Assembly: GCA_949825045.1 (NCBI GenBank) | Contig: OX463812.1 | Span: forward strand, 6,370,661 to 6,434,660 | DNA: 64,000 nt | From: Argyresthia goedartella | Lineage: Eukaryota > Arthropoda > Insecta > Lepidoptera > Argyresthiidae | Direction of reading: 5' to 3' | Shown: positions 1-10,130 of the stretch, in pieces | How positions within the stretch are numbered: position 1 is the stretch's first letter | Layout: the number at the start of each line of letters is the position of its first letter | Translations under genes and position numbers: made by a program | The notes under the pieces: model-generated | What the model saw: only the letters and a program-made list of their open reading frames with translations | Databases searched by the model: none | What the model was told of the DNA's origin: nothing

Positions 1-329
1 TACGTATTCCCAAACCTTCGAATATTTTTGTAACAAAAAAAAAGTCCCTGTTGGAATTTATTGGTATTTTACATACAATAATGCATGGATGAATGACTTT
101 CAATAGAGCCAAACAGCAGTTTTGGCTCAGATCAAGTGAAGATATTTTCAAGCACCCTGTGCCATGTCCCTTCTGTTCAAGTTTGAGTTTGTGTGAGATC
201 TAAGTATAAATTAACTGTAAATGAAAAAAAAACACCTTCGACACAATTAATAAAACCTTTAGGCTAACATCTTGCTGACTTGTTTAATGACTCTTGCAAG
301 GAAATATCATACTATTCACAAAAACACAT
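1..329. other. AT-rich, no feature recognised
   Basis: No credible ORF, repeat motif or tRNA-like box was seen here. Confidence 0.5.
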
Positions 330-420
330 TAAAATCCGTCCACCCGTTTGAGCGCTAGCGTGCCACAGACAGACAGACAGATGCTTCAAAATTATAACAC
401 CTCTCTTTTTTCATCGAGGG
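330..420 (+). repeat. Retroelement 3'-UTR-like repeat
   Basis: Contains a run describing a permitted pattern common in insect retroelement tails: 'cccgtttgagcgctagcgtg', then a (CAGA)n run, then a T-rich end. Family recognition is from memory; no second copy was found in the window. Confidence 0.35.
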
Positions 421-574
421 ATAATCACGCCTTTTCTGATACAGGGTGGCTCACGTTAAGAGTCAACCACACGCCACGACATTGTGACCAACTTTCACAA
501 ATAAGTATGAAAATTAAAGACTAGCTTATGTTCCAATGATGGGTCGCTTGTTACGTAAGACTCCTTGAGAGTAC

Positions 575-965
575 GGTATTTCACAAGGTAGACAAATAAA
601 TCTAGAAACGTGTATCAAGCTGAACCTATTTCAACAATAACGTATGACAATATCCAAATCGTATATTTCCAGCAGTTGTATTTTATAAACTCAATTTTGT
701 GTTAAAAAGGCAGCATTTGACTATGACGTCACCTGCTAGTATTTCTCGTGAACAAAATTAACGTTTTGGCAGTTCCTAAAAAGTATCTAAGTATATTGAC
801 TCTGTCCAATCCTTTATTCAACTTTTGCATTTTCTTATTGCGTACAAATTATACGAATAAGACATATTTTTCGTTGCAGATGTCAAAAGTGTAGGAATTT
901 TTATACGTCAAAAAACCATTAATAGAGTGGACAAAGTAAAGGAGTCAAATACCATACTCCATTAG
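575..965 (+). repeat. Dispersed repeat A, copy 1
   Basis: Shares several long blocks with 23293-23512 in the same orientation, including 'aaatctagaaacgtgt', 'aactcaattttgtgttaaaa' and 'cagttcctaaaaagtatct'. This copy is longer, with an extra ~60 bp inside and an extra 3' portion. No coding potential is visible. Confidence 0.7.
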
Positions 966-1100
966 TGAAGGATATTGGAGATATCATTCTGATAAACACC
1001 CGTTTACACAGGTTGTTTCAGACTGGATTAGAACTTCATACTTAAATTTATTCGGGTTGTACTGTCAGTAAATCTTATATTAATGACACAGCCGGAGTTT

Positions 1101-1121
1101 TATGTATGTATGTATGTATGT
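1101..1121 (+). repeat. (TATG)n microsatellite
   Basis: About five perfect TATG units directly upstream of a foldback MITE. Confidence 0.9.
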
Positions 1122-1147
1122 TTAAGGTGTGTTTGGCTCTAAATATA

Positions 1148-1424
1148 CAAGATGACATTTAATTAGCTGACCATATTTTGGGGAAAGTTGTTCATAATAA
1201 TGGGTACTTTATTATGAAAAACTTTCCCCAAAATTTAATTTCGGTAAATAAAGAAATTAAATTTTGGGTCTCCCATAGTAACTTGTAATCAGCTGATCGG
1301 GTCAATGTACTGAGGGACGAAAAATATTTTTCATTTGCGACCATATGTTTCTTTGGGAAAGTTGTTCATAATGATCGGTGCTATCAATCCCCAAAATATG
1401 GTCGGCTAATTAAAGGTCACCCTG
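1148..1424. mobile_element. Foldback MITE FB1, copy 1
   Basis: Palindromic element. The left end reads 'gacatttaattagctgacca'; the right end is its near-complement ('ggtcggctaattaaaggtca'). TA lies just outside both ends (1146-1147, 1425-1426), as expected for a mariner-type target site. Non-coding. Copies 2 and 3 are at 14892 and 40061. Confidence 0.8.
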
Positions 1425-1769
1425 TATATGTGACTAACCCGCCCTGTAGACTGACAAGTAGCACAATACAGAGCAACCTAGAGCGACATCTTTATGTACT
1501 AAAATTATTCTGAGCTGAAATACATTTCTGAAGACCTTTTTGCTGTTTCACGTTTCCGCGACAAAGTGAGTGCAAGACAATGTATCAGATTGTGAGCATT
1601 ACATCATGCTAGGTTATGTTCTCCTCCTCGCTGGAACGTAAACTATACGTGACAATGACAAGATTACATGATGTAGAGTCGGCAGCAGTCTTTATTATGT
1701 GACTGTGGCGATGGAGTTGTGCTTCGAAGTCCTGCCTCCCGCCCGAGGGGCCCTGGGGGTCACCACAAT

Positions 1770-1937
1770 CCGGTTTTTCCGATTCAAATTAGGTTCAAAA
1801 CAAGAACATCACCATGGCAACCATTTCCATTCCAATTCGCCATAATGGGCTTTGTTTACCTAATACCGAGACTTGTTTTAAGAGGGTCACGGTAATTTTA
1901 CGGATCAAATTAGGTTCCTAATTTGAATCGGCATAAG
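1770..1937. repeat. Small inverted-repeat element
   Basis: 'ccgattcaaattagg' near 1778 is matched in inverted orientation by 'cctaatttgaatcgg' near 1916; 'caaattagg' also pairs locally with 'cctaatttg'. Probably a short MITE; no target duplication was assigned. Confidence 0.45.
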
Positions 1938-1955
1938 ACGTTGTCGTAACCCCCC

Positions 1956-2083
1956 CGGTTCGAATTTCGGCTGGGGAGGAAGAACAAAAACCCCGGGTCT
2001 TAGGTGTATGTGAGTGTGTGTGACGTCGCTGCTTCTAGTTCTTTGATACTGAGTAACCTAGCCAAAAGCAATGTAAATGTTAG
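1956..2083 (+). mobile_element. SINE-2 fragment
   Basis: B-box-like 'ggttcgaatttcggctgg' is followed by the family body (GTGTGTGACGTCGC... then an AAAGCAATGTA-like tail). The tRNA-like 5' part is degraded. Confidence 0.65.
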
Positions 2084-2099
2084 AAATATACCTTAACAC

Positions 2100-2830
2100 C
2101 TTTTTCTATACTAGTGGTTCTGTGAGAACAGTAGACCGCGCTTCAATTTCAAAATTGAAATCCGTCCACATATGACTCTACAGCGAACTTCCTCCCTTTC
2201 CCCCTCCACACTCGCTCTTTTTTTCGCAACGTCTTACGCAGAATGAAGTCCTTAGCGTGCCGCTTAAATTTGATTTTAATCCGTCGATAAATAACGCTAC
2301 AGCAAGCTTCCCCCCTTTTTCCCCTATTTCCTCCCCAATAGAAAATTGCGATCGACTGACATTTTTAATTAAATCAAGGAACTCCAATATTTGCCAATAT
2401 TTGTCAAGCCGCTTGGCAAATGCGACCTCTAGGCGAGAGCAGACTGTCAGACGGACAAAAGTTCCCACGAGTTCGCAAATATTTACGAACGGAGAAGTTT
2501 ACGGCACGAGCCGAAGGCGAGGATCGCAGCGAGGTTCGTAAAAAGCCTTTTCGAACGAATAAGGAATATAATTTTTCCGCCTTTAACCCAAAATCAAGCG
2601 GCGAATGTGCTATTTTTAGCTCAGAAGTCGGAAAAAGCATTTTTGGCCCATCACGAAACTGGACACTTCACGCGCTTCGTTCGCTCGGTCAACAAGATAC
2701 ATAGTGGTCTACATTTCTCCAGTAATTCAAAACTCCTTTTTGTATGACAGTGGGCCGGTCCATCGCCACGACCTTGCAGATTTAAGTTGCACAAAAATAA
2801 TATACGCAATAATCAGAATTTCATTAATTT
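2100..2830. other. Unassigned, overlapping short frames on both strands
   Basis: Four frames of 78-96 codons overlap here on opposite strands, which argues against any being a gene. 'gagccgaaggcgag' near 2510 recurs in repeat H (about 43585), so the stretch is probably repeat-derived. Confidence 0.35.
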
Positions 2831-2834
2831 CATT

Positions 2835-2880
2835 TTAGTCGGGCCTTTTCCCTTACGGGGTGGCAGGGAACACGTTAAGC
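2835..2880 (-). mobile_element. SINE-3 tail fragment
   Basis: Short block 'ccttttcccttacggggtgg', the conserved 3' region of SINE-3. A similar remnant lies at about 448-475. Confidence 0.5.
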
Positions 2881-2884
2881 TATA

Positions 2885-3062
2885 GGGAGTATAAATAAAC
2901 ATAAAAAATATAGAGACACAGACATTGCTTCTGGCCCCAAGCTGGGATACCATGTGTCGTGGGAACCAGAAACAGCGACGTCACTCACACTCTTATAAAC
3001 ATCCAAGACCTGGGTATTCTCTTCTTCCTCGCCGGAATTCGAATCCTTCACCTCCTTCGTCA
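2885..3062 (-). mobile_element. SINE-2, antisense copy
   Basis: In antisense order: tail ('cattgcttctggcccc'), body (CGTGGGAACCAGAAACAGCGACGTCAC-like) and a decayed tRNA-like head ('ggaattcgaatccttcacct'). The same block order occurs at 7800, 32450, 51895 and 53040. Confidence 0.75.
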
Positions 3063-3489
3063 TCTAATGGTATACACATGACAGGTTAGGACAAAGTTGA
3101 AAGAACGGTCCCAAAATATGACAGAAAGAAAATAATTTATTGCTAAACATTGAAAATATGAAAAAAAGTACAGAATAATAATAAAGCTCAGTAATACTAT
3201 GAGCAAGAGCTGCATAGCGTTGGTTTTCAGCAGGGTCTCTTTTTCAAGACATTAGTACGTTAAGAAAAGTTGCGAGTCATATAATGCCTGATGTTTCGCC
3301 GACTGTACTCACAAAACATATTGGGCAGGTCTCGGCTCGTACATCACACATTTCCTGATATGAAAGCCATCGCTGTTTATGATTTTTCAATTTTGAAACG
3401 GAATTGAGGGATTTGCGACCCGACGCGAAAGATCAGGGGCTTTATAAGAAAACTTCTGCCCAGGACTGTAGCAGGAAGTTGGGGGAAGG
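3063..3489. other. No feature recognised
   Basis: AT-rich with scattered stops; nothing assignable. Confidence 0.4.
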
Positions 3490-3705
3490 TTATGTTTAGC
3501 AGAGCTACGTAGACTAGCGGTTTCATGCTCGCTTCTCAAACAGGAGATGGGGGTTCGAATTCGGTACTGGCCATGTGCTAATGAGGTAAATATTTATCTT
3601 AAGGACGATGGTGATGGAAAACATCGCGATCTCCATGGCTGCAGCGATGGGCTAGCCCCCTGTCACGCTAAACGTTGACACGATATTGTGCCTCCGCCAC
3701 AATTT
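3490..3705 (+). mobile_element. SINE-3, sense copy
   Basis: tRNA-derived head with A-box-like 'tagactagcgg' and B-box-like 'ggttcgaattc', then the family body ('gatggtgatggaaaacatcg', 'gcgatgggctagccccctg'). Confidence 0.75.
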
Positions 3706-3752
3706 ACATTTTCCAATAATATTTGGCGGGTTTGAATCCCGGTTAACAAATT

Positions 3753-3908
3753 GAATACAGTTCAAATCGTTTTTAAAATCAAAATGGAGACATCTTTTGG
3801 TATTTTTTTTTCCAAAAAGTGGAAAAATTACCCATCTATGGTAGTAGTCGCCGCTGATTTTAACTATTTATCACAAACGGTATTCAAAACTAAATTGAAA
3901 TACATAGT
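3753..3908. other. Left flank of mariner, unassigned
   Basis: An isolated tRNA B-box-like motif ('gggtttgaatcccgg') lies just upstream near 3728; the rest is unrecognised AT-rich DNA. Confidence 0.35.
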
Positions 3909-5203
3909 CAGGTCATAAGTTCTGTCACATGTGCAATATGAAATAATTTAGACATGTTTATTATTTATGTAAACATTTATATAGCAAAATGAACTTTATA
4001 AAACATAGATTCTTATGGTAATAAAGTTTATTCAAAATGACCCCCGCGATTTTGAATACAGGCCTTTATATTGCGCGGCCAGTCGTCTATCGCAGCACGA
4101 ACGAGGTCCATGTCAATATCGGCGGCTGCCTTAATCAAGGATGCCTTGAGTGACTCCAAATCAGGATGAGGCTTTGAGCAGGCCTTTTCCTCCAAGTGTT
4201 GCCATATTTTGTAATCTAACGGACTCAAATCTGGACTGGAGGAGGGCCAGTCTTCGTGCCGGATGAAGTCGATTTCACGCGCCGCCAGCCAGTCTTGTGT
4301 GCTTTTCGCTCTATGAGCTGGCGCAGAATCTTGTTGGAATACCCAGTGCCTGTTATTAAACATGGTATGAGAAACAGGTTCCACAAGGTTCTTGAGGACT
4401 GTATTTTGATACACAACTGCATTCGTTTTTACGCCTTTCTCACAAAAATGTACCTCAGTTAAGCCCCAATAAAAGACTCCCAACCAAACCATGAGCGAGG
4501 ATGGAAAATGACCTCGTTGGACACGCGGAATACGGTTGCTCGCTACTTCACTGCTGTGTGCGTACACCTTATCATTTTGTTTGTTGTAGCTCTCTTCCAC
4601 GGTGAAAATTTTTTCATCCGAAAAAATATTTTCCCGATGCTTTTTTCCCGCGTACCGCTTAAACAAAGCGCGGCATCTCTTCAGTCTCAGGTCCATTAAA
4701 CGAGCGTCCAAACGATGTCCTGTTTTTCTTCGATATGCCCTAAGCCCTAAGTCTTCATTTAACACCCTTTTCACCGTGGTCCTGCTTAACTCCATCTGAA
4801 GGGCCAACAGTTTCTGCTTACGTATGGGATTTCTTTGAATTCGCGCCTTCACAGCTTTTATCACTGCTGGAGTCCTAACAGAGCGAGGGCGACCACTTCT
4901 TGACCTGTCATCTACACTAGTCTTCATTGTATCGTTTTATGGTACGATAAACGAATCTTTTGGTTATATTTAAAATTTTCAGTAAGTCGAAAATCTGAAT
5001 TGGCGCGTAACCGCAACGATTCAACGCAATAACTGCGACACGGTCTTCTTTAAGTGTCCACTCCATATTTAAAAATGAGGAAATTTCTAAAAAGTACACA
5101 TTTTTATTTTCATGAAAAATTCGAAATTCGAATTCAATAAACTTTTTTGTGGCCAGCGTTCTAAATTCAACAGTTTTTATTGTGTGACAGAACTTATGAC
5201 CTG
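3909..5203 (-). mobile_element. Mariner-type DNA transposon (DD37D), near complete
   Basis: Bounded by matching 21-bp terminal inverted repeats beginning 'caggtcataagttctgtcac' (3909-3929 and, reversed, 5183-5203). One transposase frame on the minus strand fills most of the 1.3 kb, the usual size and layout of a mariner. No TA dinucleotide sits directly outside the TIRs (left flank ends ...tagt, right flank starts cggg), so the outermost bases or the target duplication have been lost. The right end abuts the composite segment starting at 5204. Confidence 0.9.
4028..5066 (-). pseudogene. Mariner (maT-like, DD37D) transposase, one frameshift
   Basis: Cut-and-paste transposase that would bind the TIRs and cleave DNA in the nucleus. 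The N-terminal helix-turn-helix lies in one frame (start ATG at 5066; 'MEWTLKEDRVAVIALNRCGY') and runs into TAG at 4917-4919. The rest continues in a second frame from about 4927: GRPR motif, second helix-turn-helix, then the catalytic core. Counting from the Met at 4927, the acidic residues are D104 (FSDEK), D200 (FQQDSAPAH) and D238 (SPDLSPLDY). Thirty-seven residues separate the last two, so DD37D, the signature of the maT group. One extra base near 4920 explains the break; everything downstream is open for 299 codons. Total length would be about 345 residues, normal for mariners. The coding region is therefore young but probably not functional as it stands. Assignment to the Tc1/mariner superfamily is certain; the subgroup rests on spacing alone. 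Confidence 0.9.
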
Positions 5204-5629
5204 CGGGCCGATCGCGCTATTTTGTATAGTCAACGAACGTCAAAGGTATGGTTCTGGTTCAGTTCCAGTTGTAATTCAACTTTGGTTCGGTTCAATGAAA
5301 TTCGGTATCGCGCTAAAGTTTTAGTGGAGACCGAAGCTGAACCTTATCCGAACCATTGTCGTCAACAAAATATTAGAGATGTAGCATCGATTGTGTATAA
5401 TCGACCGTCGATTTCGCCTTTTTGTTGTTAACTACTCTATTTTTGACCAAACTGGGGTGGGAATTCGTGGAATTTGATGTGTTTACTAGGTGATTGAAAA
5501 ATTACAGATAAAAGATTCAAGTGGATAGAAATGTAGCTTTATAAATAAGTGTATTCCAGCCTCCCTCTGAGGGCGAAGCTCGGGATCTACAAGTCCTACG
5601 CGAGATCTCGCCTCCCCTACGCGACCAAA
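5204..5629 (+). repeat. Composite-element terminal segment, copy a
   Basis: Nearly identical to 5921-6344. Begins 'gggccgatcgcgctattttg' and ends in a short piece of a jockey-type RT frame (from about 5549, residues 'SLPLRAKLGIYKSYARSRL'). The two copies diverge right after 'ctacgcgacc', where copy a joins a different LINE. Confidence 0.85.
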
Positions 5630-5935
5630 ATCAATATTCTGACATTTGTGTCTCAATATATCTATGACAATCTTGTGTATGTAAAAAGAAATATAACAAA
5701 TTTTCAGAAGTACAGTGATATACACAATTTTAATACTAGAAATAAAGACAAGTTGGTTGCTTATGTAAGCCGACTACATACAATTAGTAATTCTTTTAAA
5801 GGCAATTGTATACGCTATTACAATAAGGTCCCTACTGATATTAAAAACTTACCTTTAGACAAGTTTAAAATAATAATAAAACAGAAATTGTATAAAAAAG
5901 GTTACTATAGGATATCTGGGGGCCGATCGCGCTAT
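5630..5935 (+). pseudogene. CR1/jockey-group LINE, RT C-terminal fragment
   Basis: Open frame with the pattern typical of the last ~100 residues of many animal LINE RT proteins: a VSQYIYDNLVYV-like stretch, then HNFNTRNKDKL, then IRYYNKVPTDIKNLP, then KQKLYKKGYYRI. The upstream frame is continuous with the jockey fragment of copy a, but that join is a chance fusion of two unrelated elements. No RT catalytic motifs remain. The same C-terminal pattern occurs in LINE-L at 39.5-42.1 kb. Confidence 0.75.
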
Positions 5936-6263
5936 TTTGTATAGTCAACGAACGTCAAAGGTTTGGTTCTGGTTCAGTTCCAGTTGTAATTCAACTTTGG
6001 TTCGGTTCAATGAAATTCGGTATCGCGCTAAAGTTTAAGTGGAGACCGAAGCTGAAACATAACCGAACCATTGTCGTAATCAAAACATTAGAGACGTAGC
6101 ATCGATTGTGTATAATCGACCTTCGATTTCGCCTTTTTGTTGTTAACTACTCTATTTTTGACCACACTTGGGTGGGAATTCGTGGAATTTGATGTGTTTA
6201 CGAGGTGAACAAAAAATTACAAATAAAAGATTCAAGTGGATAGAAATGTAGCTTTATAAATAA
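5919..6263 (+). repeat. Composite-element terminal segment, copy b
   Basis: Second direct copy of 5204-5545. Its outermost motif 'gggggccgatcgcg' is matched in inverted orientation at 9391-9404 ('cgatcgcccccc' side), and a subterminal 'tatcgcgctaa' is also inverted at about 9315-9326. This suggests the two ends of one TIR element. Confidence 0.7.
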
Positions 6264-6620
6264 GTGTACTCCAGCCTCCCTCTGAGGGCGAAGCTCGGGA
6301 TCTACAAGACCTACGCGAGATCCCGCCTCACCTACGCGACCCCAGCATGGTACGCCCTGTGCTCGGAGACGAACAAACGGAGATTCCGAGCCCAAGAGAA
6401 CCTCTCTCTGCGTACCATCGTCGGCGCCCCCCGCTACGTGAGGAACGCGACAATCCAGAGGGACCTAAGATGGGAAACCGTGGACCAGTTTGTCCAGAGG
6501 CTGGCGAAGGGCATGTTCGCGCGTGCGGATGCTTCACAACACCCGCACATCGCCGAACTGGCGCCGCACCACGCGCGCCAGCCCGACCGCCGCCGCCTGC
6601 CACGCGACCTGGTCGCCTAG
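6264..6620 (+). pseudogene. Jockey-type non-LTR RT, C-terminal fragment
   Basis: About 115 codons ending in TAG at 6618. Motif order: SLPLRAKLGIYKTYARSRLT, then YATPAWYAL, then a GAPRYVRNATIQRDL-like stretch, then HHARQPDRRRLPRDL. This is the region after the RT thumb in jockey-like elements and lacks catalytic residues. The same block appears at 63521-64000 on the minus strand, so both belong to one family. Base composition is more GC-rich than the flanks. The start codon sits inside the composite segment and is not the element's own. Confidence 0.85.
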
Positions 6621-6850
6621 CCGGCGATCACCCACTGCATACCAGCGCCACATGAAGACCACCGCCCGCAAGGGCCATCCTATGACCTGGGTTGGAGTCT
6701 TATAGACACTCTGACCATGACCTGTCCACAGGTGTGGACAGAGGCGATTCTTCGGGAAGAGGTTCGTTGACCTGACCCGTGGGGGGAGTGCGCAGATATC
6801 CTCAACCCCTTTAGAGCAGTTAGGACTGCAAAGGAATGAACCAAGGTATG
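6621..6850 (+). other. Probable jockey 3' UTR remnant
   Basis: GC-rich sequence continuing from the RT fragment and fading into AT-rich DNA after about 6845. Inferred from position only. Confidence 0.4.
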
Positions 6851-6999
6851 TAGTTTTCTTTATCTTAAACTTGTTCCCTATCAGAATATAATGCTTTTGT
6901 AAGAAGGTGTACGAAGTTTAGATAAATAAGAATAACAATGTTAATTGTTTTCATATCCTAAAGGAAAACGTACAGCAAATTGTTTTATTAATATTCCAG

Positions 7000-7127
7000 C
7001 CAGCATAAGCATGTTGGACGTATCAAGGCTGATGGGATTGAAAGTTGAACATCTTAGGGCAAAGGCTGCACAGACTTCCCAGGCTGCTCTGCAAAATGCT
7101 CAGACCCCTGTAGTATTAATACTATAG
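7000..7127 (+). CDS. Exon-like ORF, possible terminal coding exon
   Basis: A good splice acceptor ('ttttattaatattccag', AG at 6998-6999) leads into 42 open codons ending in TAG at 7125. Visible peptide includes MLDVSRLMGLKVEHLRAKAA and ends QNAQTPVVLIL. Composition is unlike the repeats: Ala/Gln-rich and probably helical. AT-rich DNA resembling a 3' UTR follows. I do not recognise the protein. Upstream there is only LINE debris, so either the exon belongs to a host gene whose other exons lie outside, or it was captured by the surrounding composite element. It could also be a chance frame. Confidence 0.35.
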
Positions 7128-7799
7128 CAGTCCTTCAAATGAATTTGTGAAATAATAGATTGATGAAGCAGGTAATTCTATACTTTACTATCAGTTTGGG
7201 TAGGATATTGTTATGTAGGAAATATGCCCTGAATTGTTACTTAATATAAATTTTTATTTTAAAAGTGCCCTTAGTATAATTTTAATGACATTTTCCCCGC
7301 GAGTTTTCTAAACCATGTTTACTTTTCCTGTAAATATGCTGTAGAAAATATTAGCTATAATTTATTAATTCATGCAATCATGTAATTATAGTATACTTAT
7401 ATAGTTTTATGTAAAATATTTCTACTAACTTGTACATTATTTCTTTTTTCAGTTTTGTACCCAACAAAGAGAAGATGTGTGAAAAATATTTAATTATTAT
7501 TACTAACATATAATATCCCATTGCTGGGCAAAGGTCTCTAATGTGAGAATAATTAAAGTGAGATAACTTAAGTACCAAGACATGAATAAAACAAATTTAC
7601 CTAGTTAAATATCATTTATTTTAGTCCTTAATCTATCAACAATTGCGCTCCCCGCAATAGACTTACCATCATATCATTCATAGAATGTCACCCTTTTTTT
7701 TTATAGTATCTCTCCTCATGTTCATTAGGGTTAACTATGAACATATGAGTACCATCTCGACAAGCCAGAAACCCTGGCAATCTGTACTTTTTGAAAAAT
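7128..7799. other. AT-rich, mostly unassigned
   Basis: Only an antisense LINE tail motif near 7508-7530 ('tcccattgctgggcaaaggt') is recognisable. Confidence 0.4.
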
Positions 7800-8000
7800 C
7801 TGAAAATAATAAACATTTATACATAAACATTTACATAGAGGCACATACAGTGCTCCTGGCCCCACACTAGCGTACCCTGGGTTGTGGGAACCAGAAACAA
7901 TGATGAAAAGACTGGGTTTTCTTTTCTTTATCCCCAGCCGGGGATTGAACCCAGGACCTCTCTCATGGTAGGCAGGGCAACAACCATACATGGTAGCAGC
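7800..8000 (-). mobile_element. SINE-2, antisense copy
   Basis: Tail ('ctcctggccccacac'), body ('gtgggaaccagaaac') and tRNA-like head ('gggattgaacccaggacctc') are all recognisable. The head's A-box end is degraded. Confidence 0.8.
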
Positions 8001-8207
8001 ACCACAGTTGTCCTATACCTATATTATAATTAGTACAACTTCAAATCAAATCAGAGACAGTCCGTCAACTTACATTTTTTAAAATTATTTGTTTGTAAGA
8101 ACACTATCTTTTTCATCAATATATCTAAGTATAAGCATGTATTAGTATGTATTTGATATATTAGTATATGATATATATTTTAGTATTATGTAGATATTGG
8201 TAAGTAT

Positions 8208-8455
8208 TTAATGTTGTGCACATATGTAGCTCTACCTGTAGTTTCTTTTTTACCCCTCCAATCAAGGTTTGCTGGGAGACATTTCCTGTTAGAGATAAGC
8301 TCGCCTTTGTACATGTTTTTACCTTTATATATATTTTTGGATTCTCTGTTTTGTGCAGTAAAGTATATATTAAAACTTATAAGCCACACAATCTTGGTAT
8401 GCTTTTTTTTGTTCATTACCAAACCAAAAGTAATAATCTAAAATAAATTGTGATA
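8208..8455 (+). repeat. Dispersed repeat F, sense
   Basis: Contains 'gtttgctgggagacat' and 'gataagctcgcctttgtaca'. The same blocks occur inverted at about 33020-33150 and 43118-43220, and in sense at about 46018-46045. Confidence 0.65.
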
Positions 8456-8484
8456 GGCAAACTAATAAATAGGAATTGTATGAT

Positions 8485-8590
8485 GTATGAGGCAGATAGG
8501 CAGACCACCGGATAGATGGACGCTGAGACGCTGGCTGGCAAGCAGTGGCTGCGGGAGGCTCAGGACCAGAGTAGATAGTGTGGTAAAGAG
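8485..8590 (+). pseudogene. RTE-like LINE, extreme C-terminus
   Basis: Across two frames the translation gives IGRPPDRWT, then AGKQWLREAQDQSR, then EEAYTQP. These match the order of the C-terminal tail of RTE-type ORFs. It is interrupted by stops and a frameshift. Confidence 0.6.
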
Positions 8591-8599
8591 GAGGCCTAT

Positions 8600-9229
8600 A
8601 CCCAGCCGTAGGTAAATGTAATCTGATTTGAATTTAATGGAATGATGTTAACATATAGTTACTTACTTCCTTTTAATTTGCTCCCTATCACGAAGTTGAA
8701 AGGGAAATTTAAGATTTCTGGCTTGTTAAATGCTAAGGTGACTTGTTTTACAATTGTGGAGACACTTGAATGGTTAACACAGTGTTTCCGGCTTTCTCAT
8801 CCAATCGTCTGGTAGGAGCCTGTGGCAAAATGCTAAATAACCAGTACCTGAAACAAAATGTAAGCACTGTTACTAAGCTCACTTAGTTCTGTTTTTGGGA
8901 AACGGAATAAAAATTGTTCATGTCCAAACAAAAGAAAATGTGCTGTGATACATTCTAGTACTTTGTATAGTGTTACTAACCTTCGTGTCCACATCCAAAG
9001 CACTGGTTGGTGGCAAATTAAGGGTCAACTGAGTAATTAATGTGTCCACAAGCTAACTCCTTCGACAGTCAATTTCGCTTGATAAACTCCGATTCCATGT
9101 TTTAGATTAGGCTCGCGCTATAGCTACATCACACTCGTAGGCCATTTCCAAAGTCCAGATACATCAATTTCACGATTTTCACCCACTTTTCATCTCAACA
9201 ATTCTACAACGGTCGTGAAAAAGTAGCTC
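8600..9229. other. No feature recognised
   Basis: No repeat match in the window and no coding-like frame. Confidence 0.4.
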
Positions 9230-9406
9230 CATATTAATTTTAACAAAACCGTTCGTTTGACAGCGGTTATGGTCCAATTCCAATCGAACTTCGGTTCAAC
9301 CATCTGTCAAAACATTAGCGCGATACGAATAGTCCCTAAAGTCGTGTTTCGGTTATGGTTCAGCTATGGTTCGGTTGATATTTTGTACCGCGATCGCCCC
9401 CCTAGA
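9230..9406 (-). repeat. Composite-element right end (inverted)
   Basis: Reading inward from 9406, the reverse complement starts with GGGGGCGATCGCGGTA and carries repeated GGTTCGGTT/AACCGAACC-type motifs and an ATCGCGCTAA motif, as do the segments at 5204 and 5921. Internal identity is low, so these are subterminally related ends rather than one long TIR. Confidence 0.55.
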
Positions 9407-9534
9407 CTGACTAAATGAACGGGAAGACGACAAGTCAACAACGCTTTAAAATAAATGAACAGACTCAGAAGCATTTAGATACAGCGATAACTAAAAAAAC
9501 AGAATAAATTAAAAGTAAAAATAAATTAAAAAAT

Positions 9535-9824
9535 AAAGCTTTTATTAAACGCTCTAAAAAGAAGAAAATAAATTTTAAGTTGAATCAAACCTATCAATTA
9601 ATTACATCACACAATTTATTATGATATAAAAGCTTGCTGCAAGATTTACTTATGTAGATGTAGTTACCTATTTATTTTACAGACTGTGTTATTTAATTAA
9701 CAGAAGATGTAAATCTCGCAGAAACCTTTTAAATCATAATAAATTGTGTGATGTAAATAATTGATAGGTTTGATTCAATTAAAAGTTTATTTGCTTCTTT
9801 TTATAGCGTTTAATAAAAACTTTT
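9535..9824. mobile_element. Foldback MITE with ~118-bp arms
   Basis: Left arm 9535-9653 and right arm 9707-9824 are inverted copies. For example 'caaacctatcaattaattac' pairs with 'gtaaataattgataggtttg', and 'cacacaatttattatga' with 'tcataataaattgtgtg'. About 50 bp separates the arms. Non-coding. Confidence 0.85.
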
Positions 9825-9844
9825 TTGAAATGTTTTTTACACAT

Positions 9845-10130
9845 AACATAACATAGCGTCATGCCTTTTCCCATACGGGGTGGCAGAGGCACATTGGGGC
9901 CCACTTTGAGCCAGTTTTTCGATACTCCATTTTGCGTAACACGGGGCTAGCCCATCGCCGCAGCTATGGAGTAACGAAGGTTTCCTCGCGATGTTTTTCA
10001 TCACCGTTAGAACGTCCGTATAATGTACTTAATATAAATGAATTATCTATTTGGTAAATGGTGAGGAAGCGAACCTGTATCTCCTGTGTGAGACGCAAGC
10101 GTAAAACCCATTAGACCACGGAGCTTTCTT
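9845..10130 (-). mobile_element. SINE-3, near-complete antisense copy
   Basis: From the tail ('cataacatagcgtcatgcct') to the tRNA-like head ending 'accacggagct'. In sense the head has A box TGGTCTAATGG and B box GGTTCGCTTCC. Closely related to 17105-17375. Confidence 0.85.

Noticed and set aside
4225..4799. Several plus-strand ORFs inside the mariner
   Set aside because: All are antisense shadows of the transposase frame.
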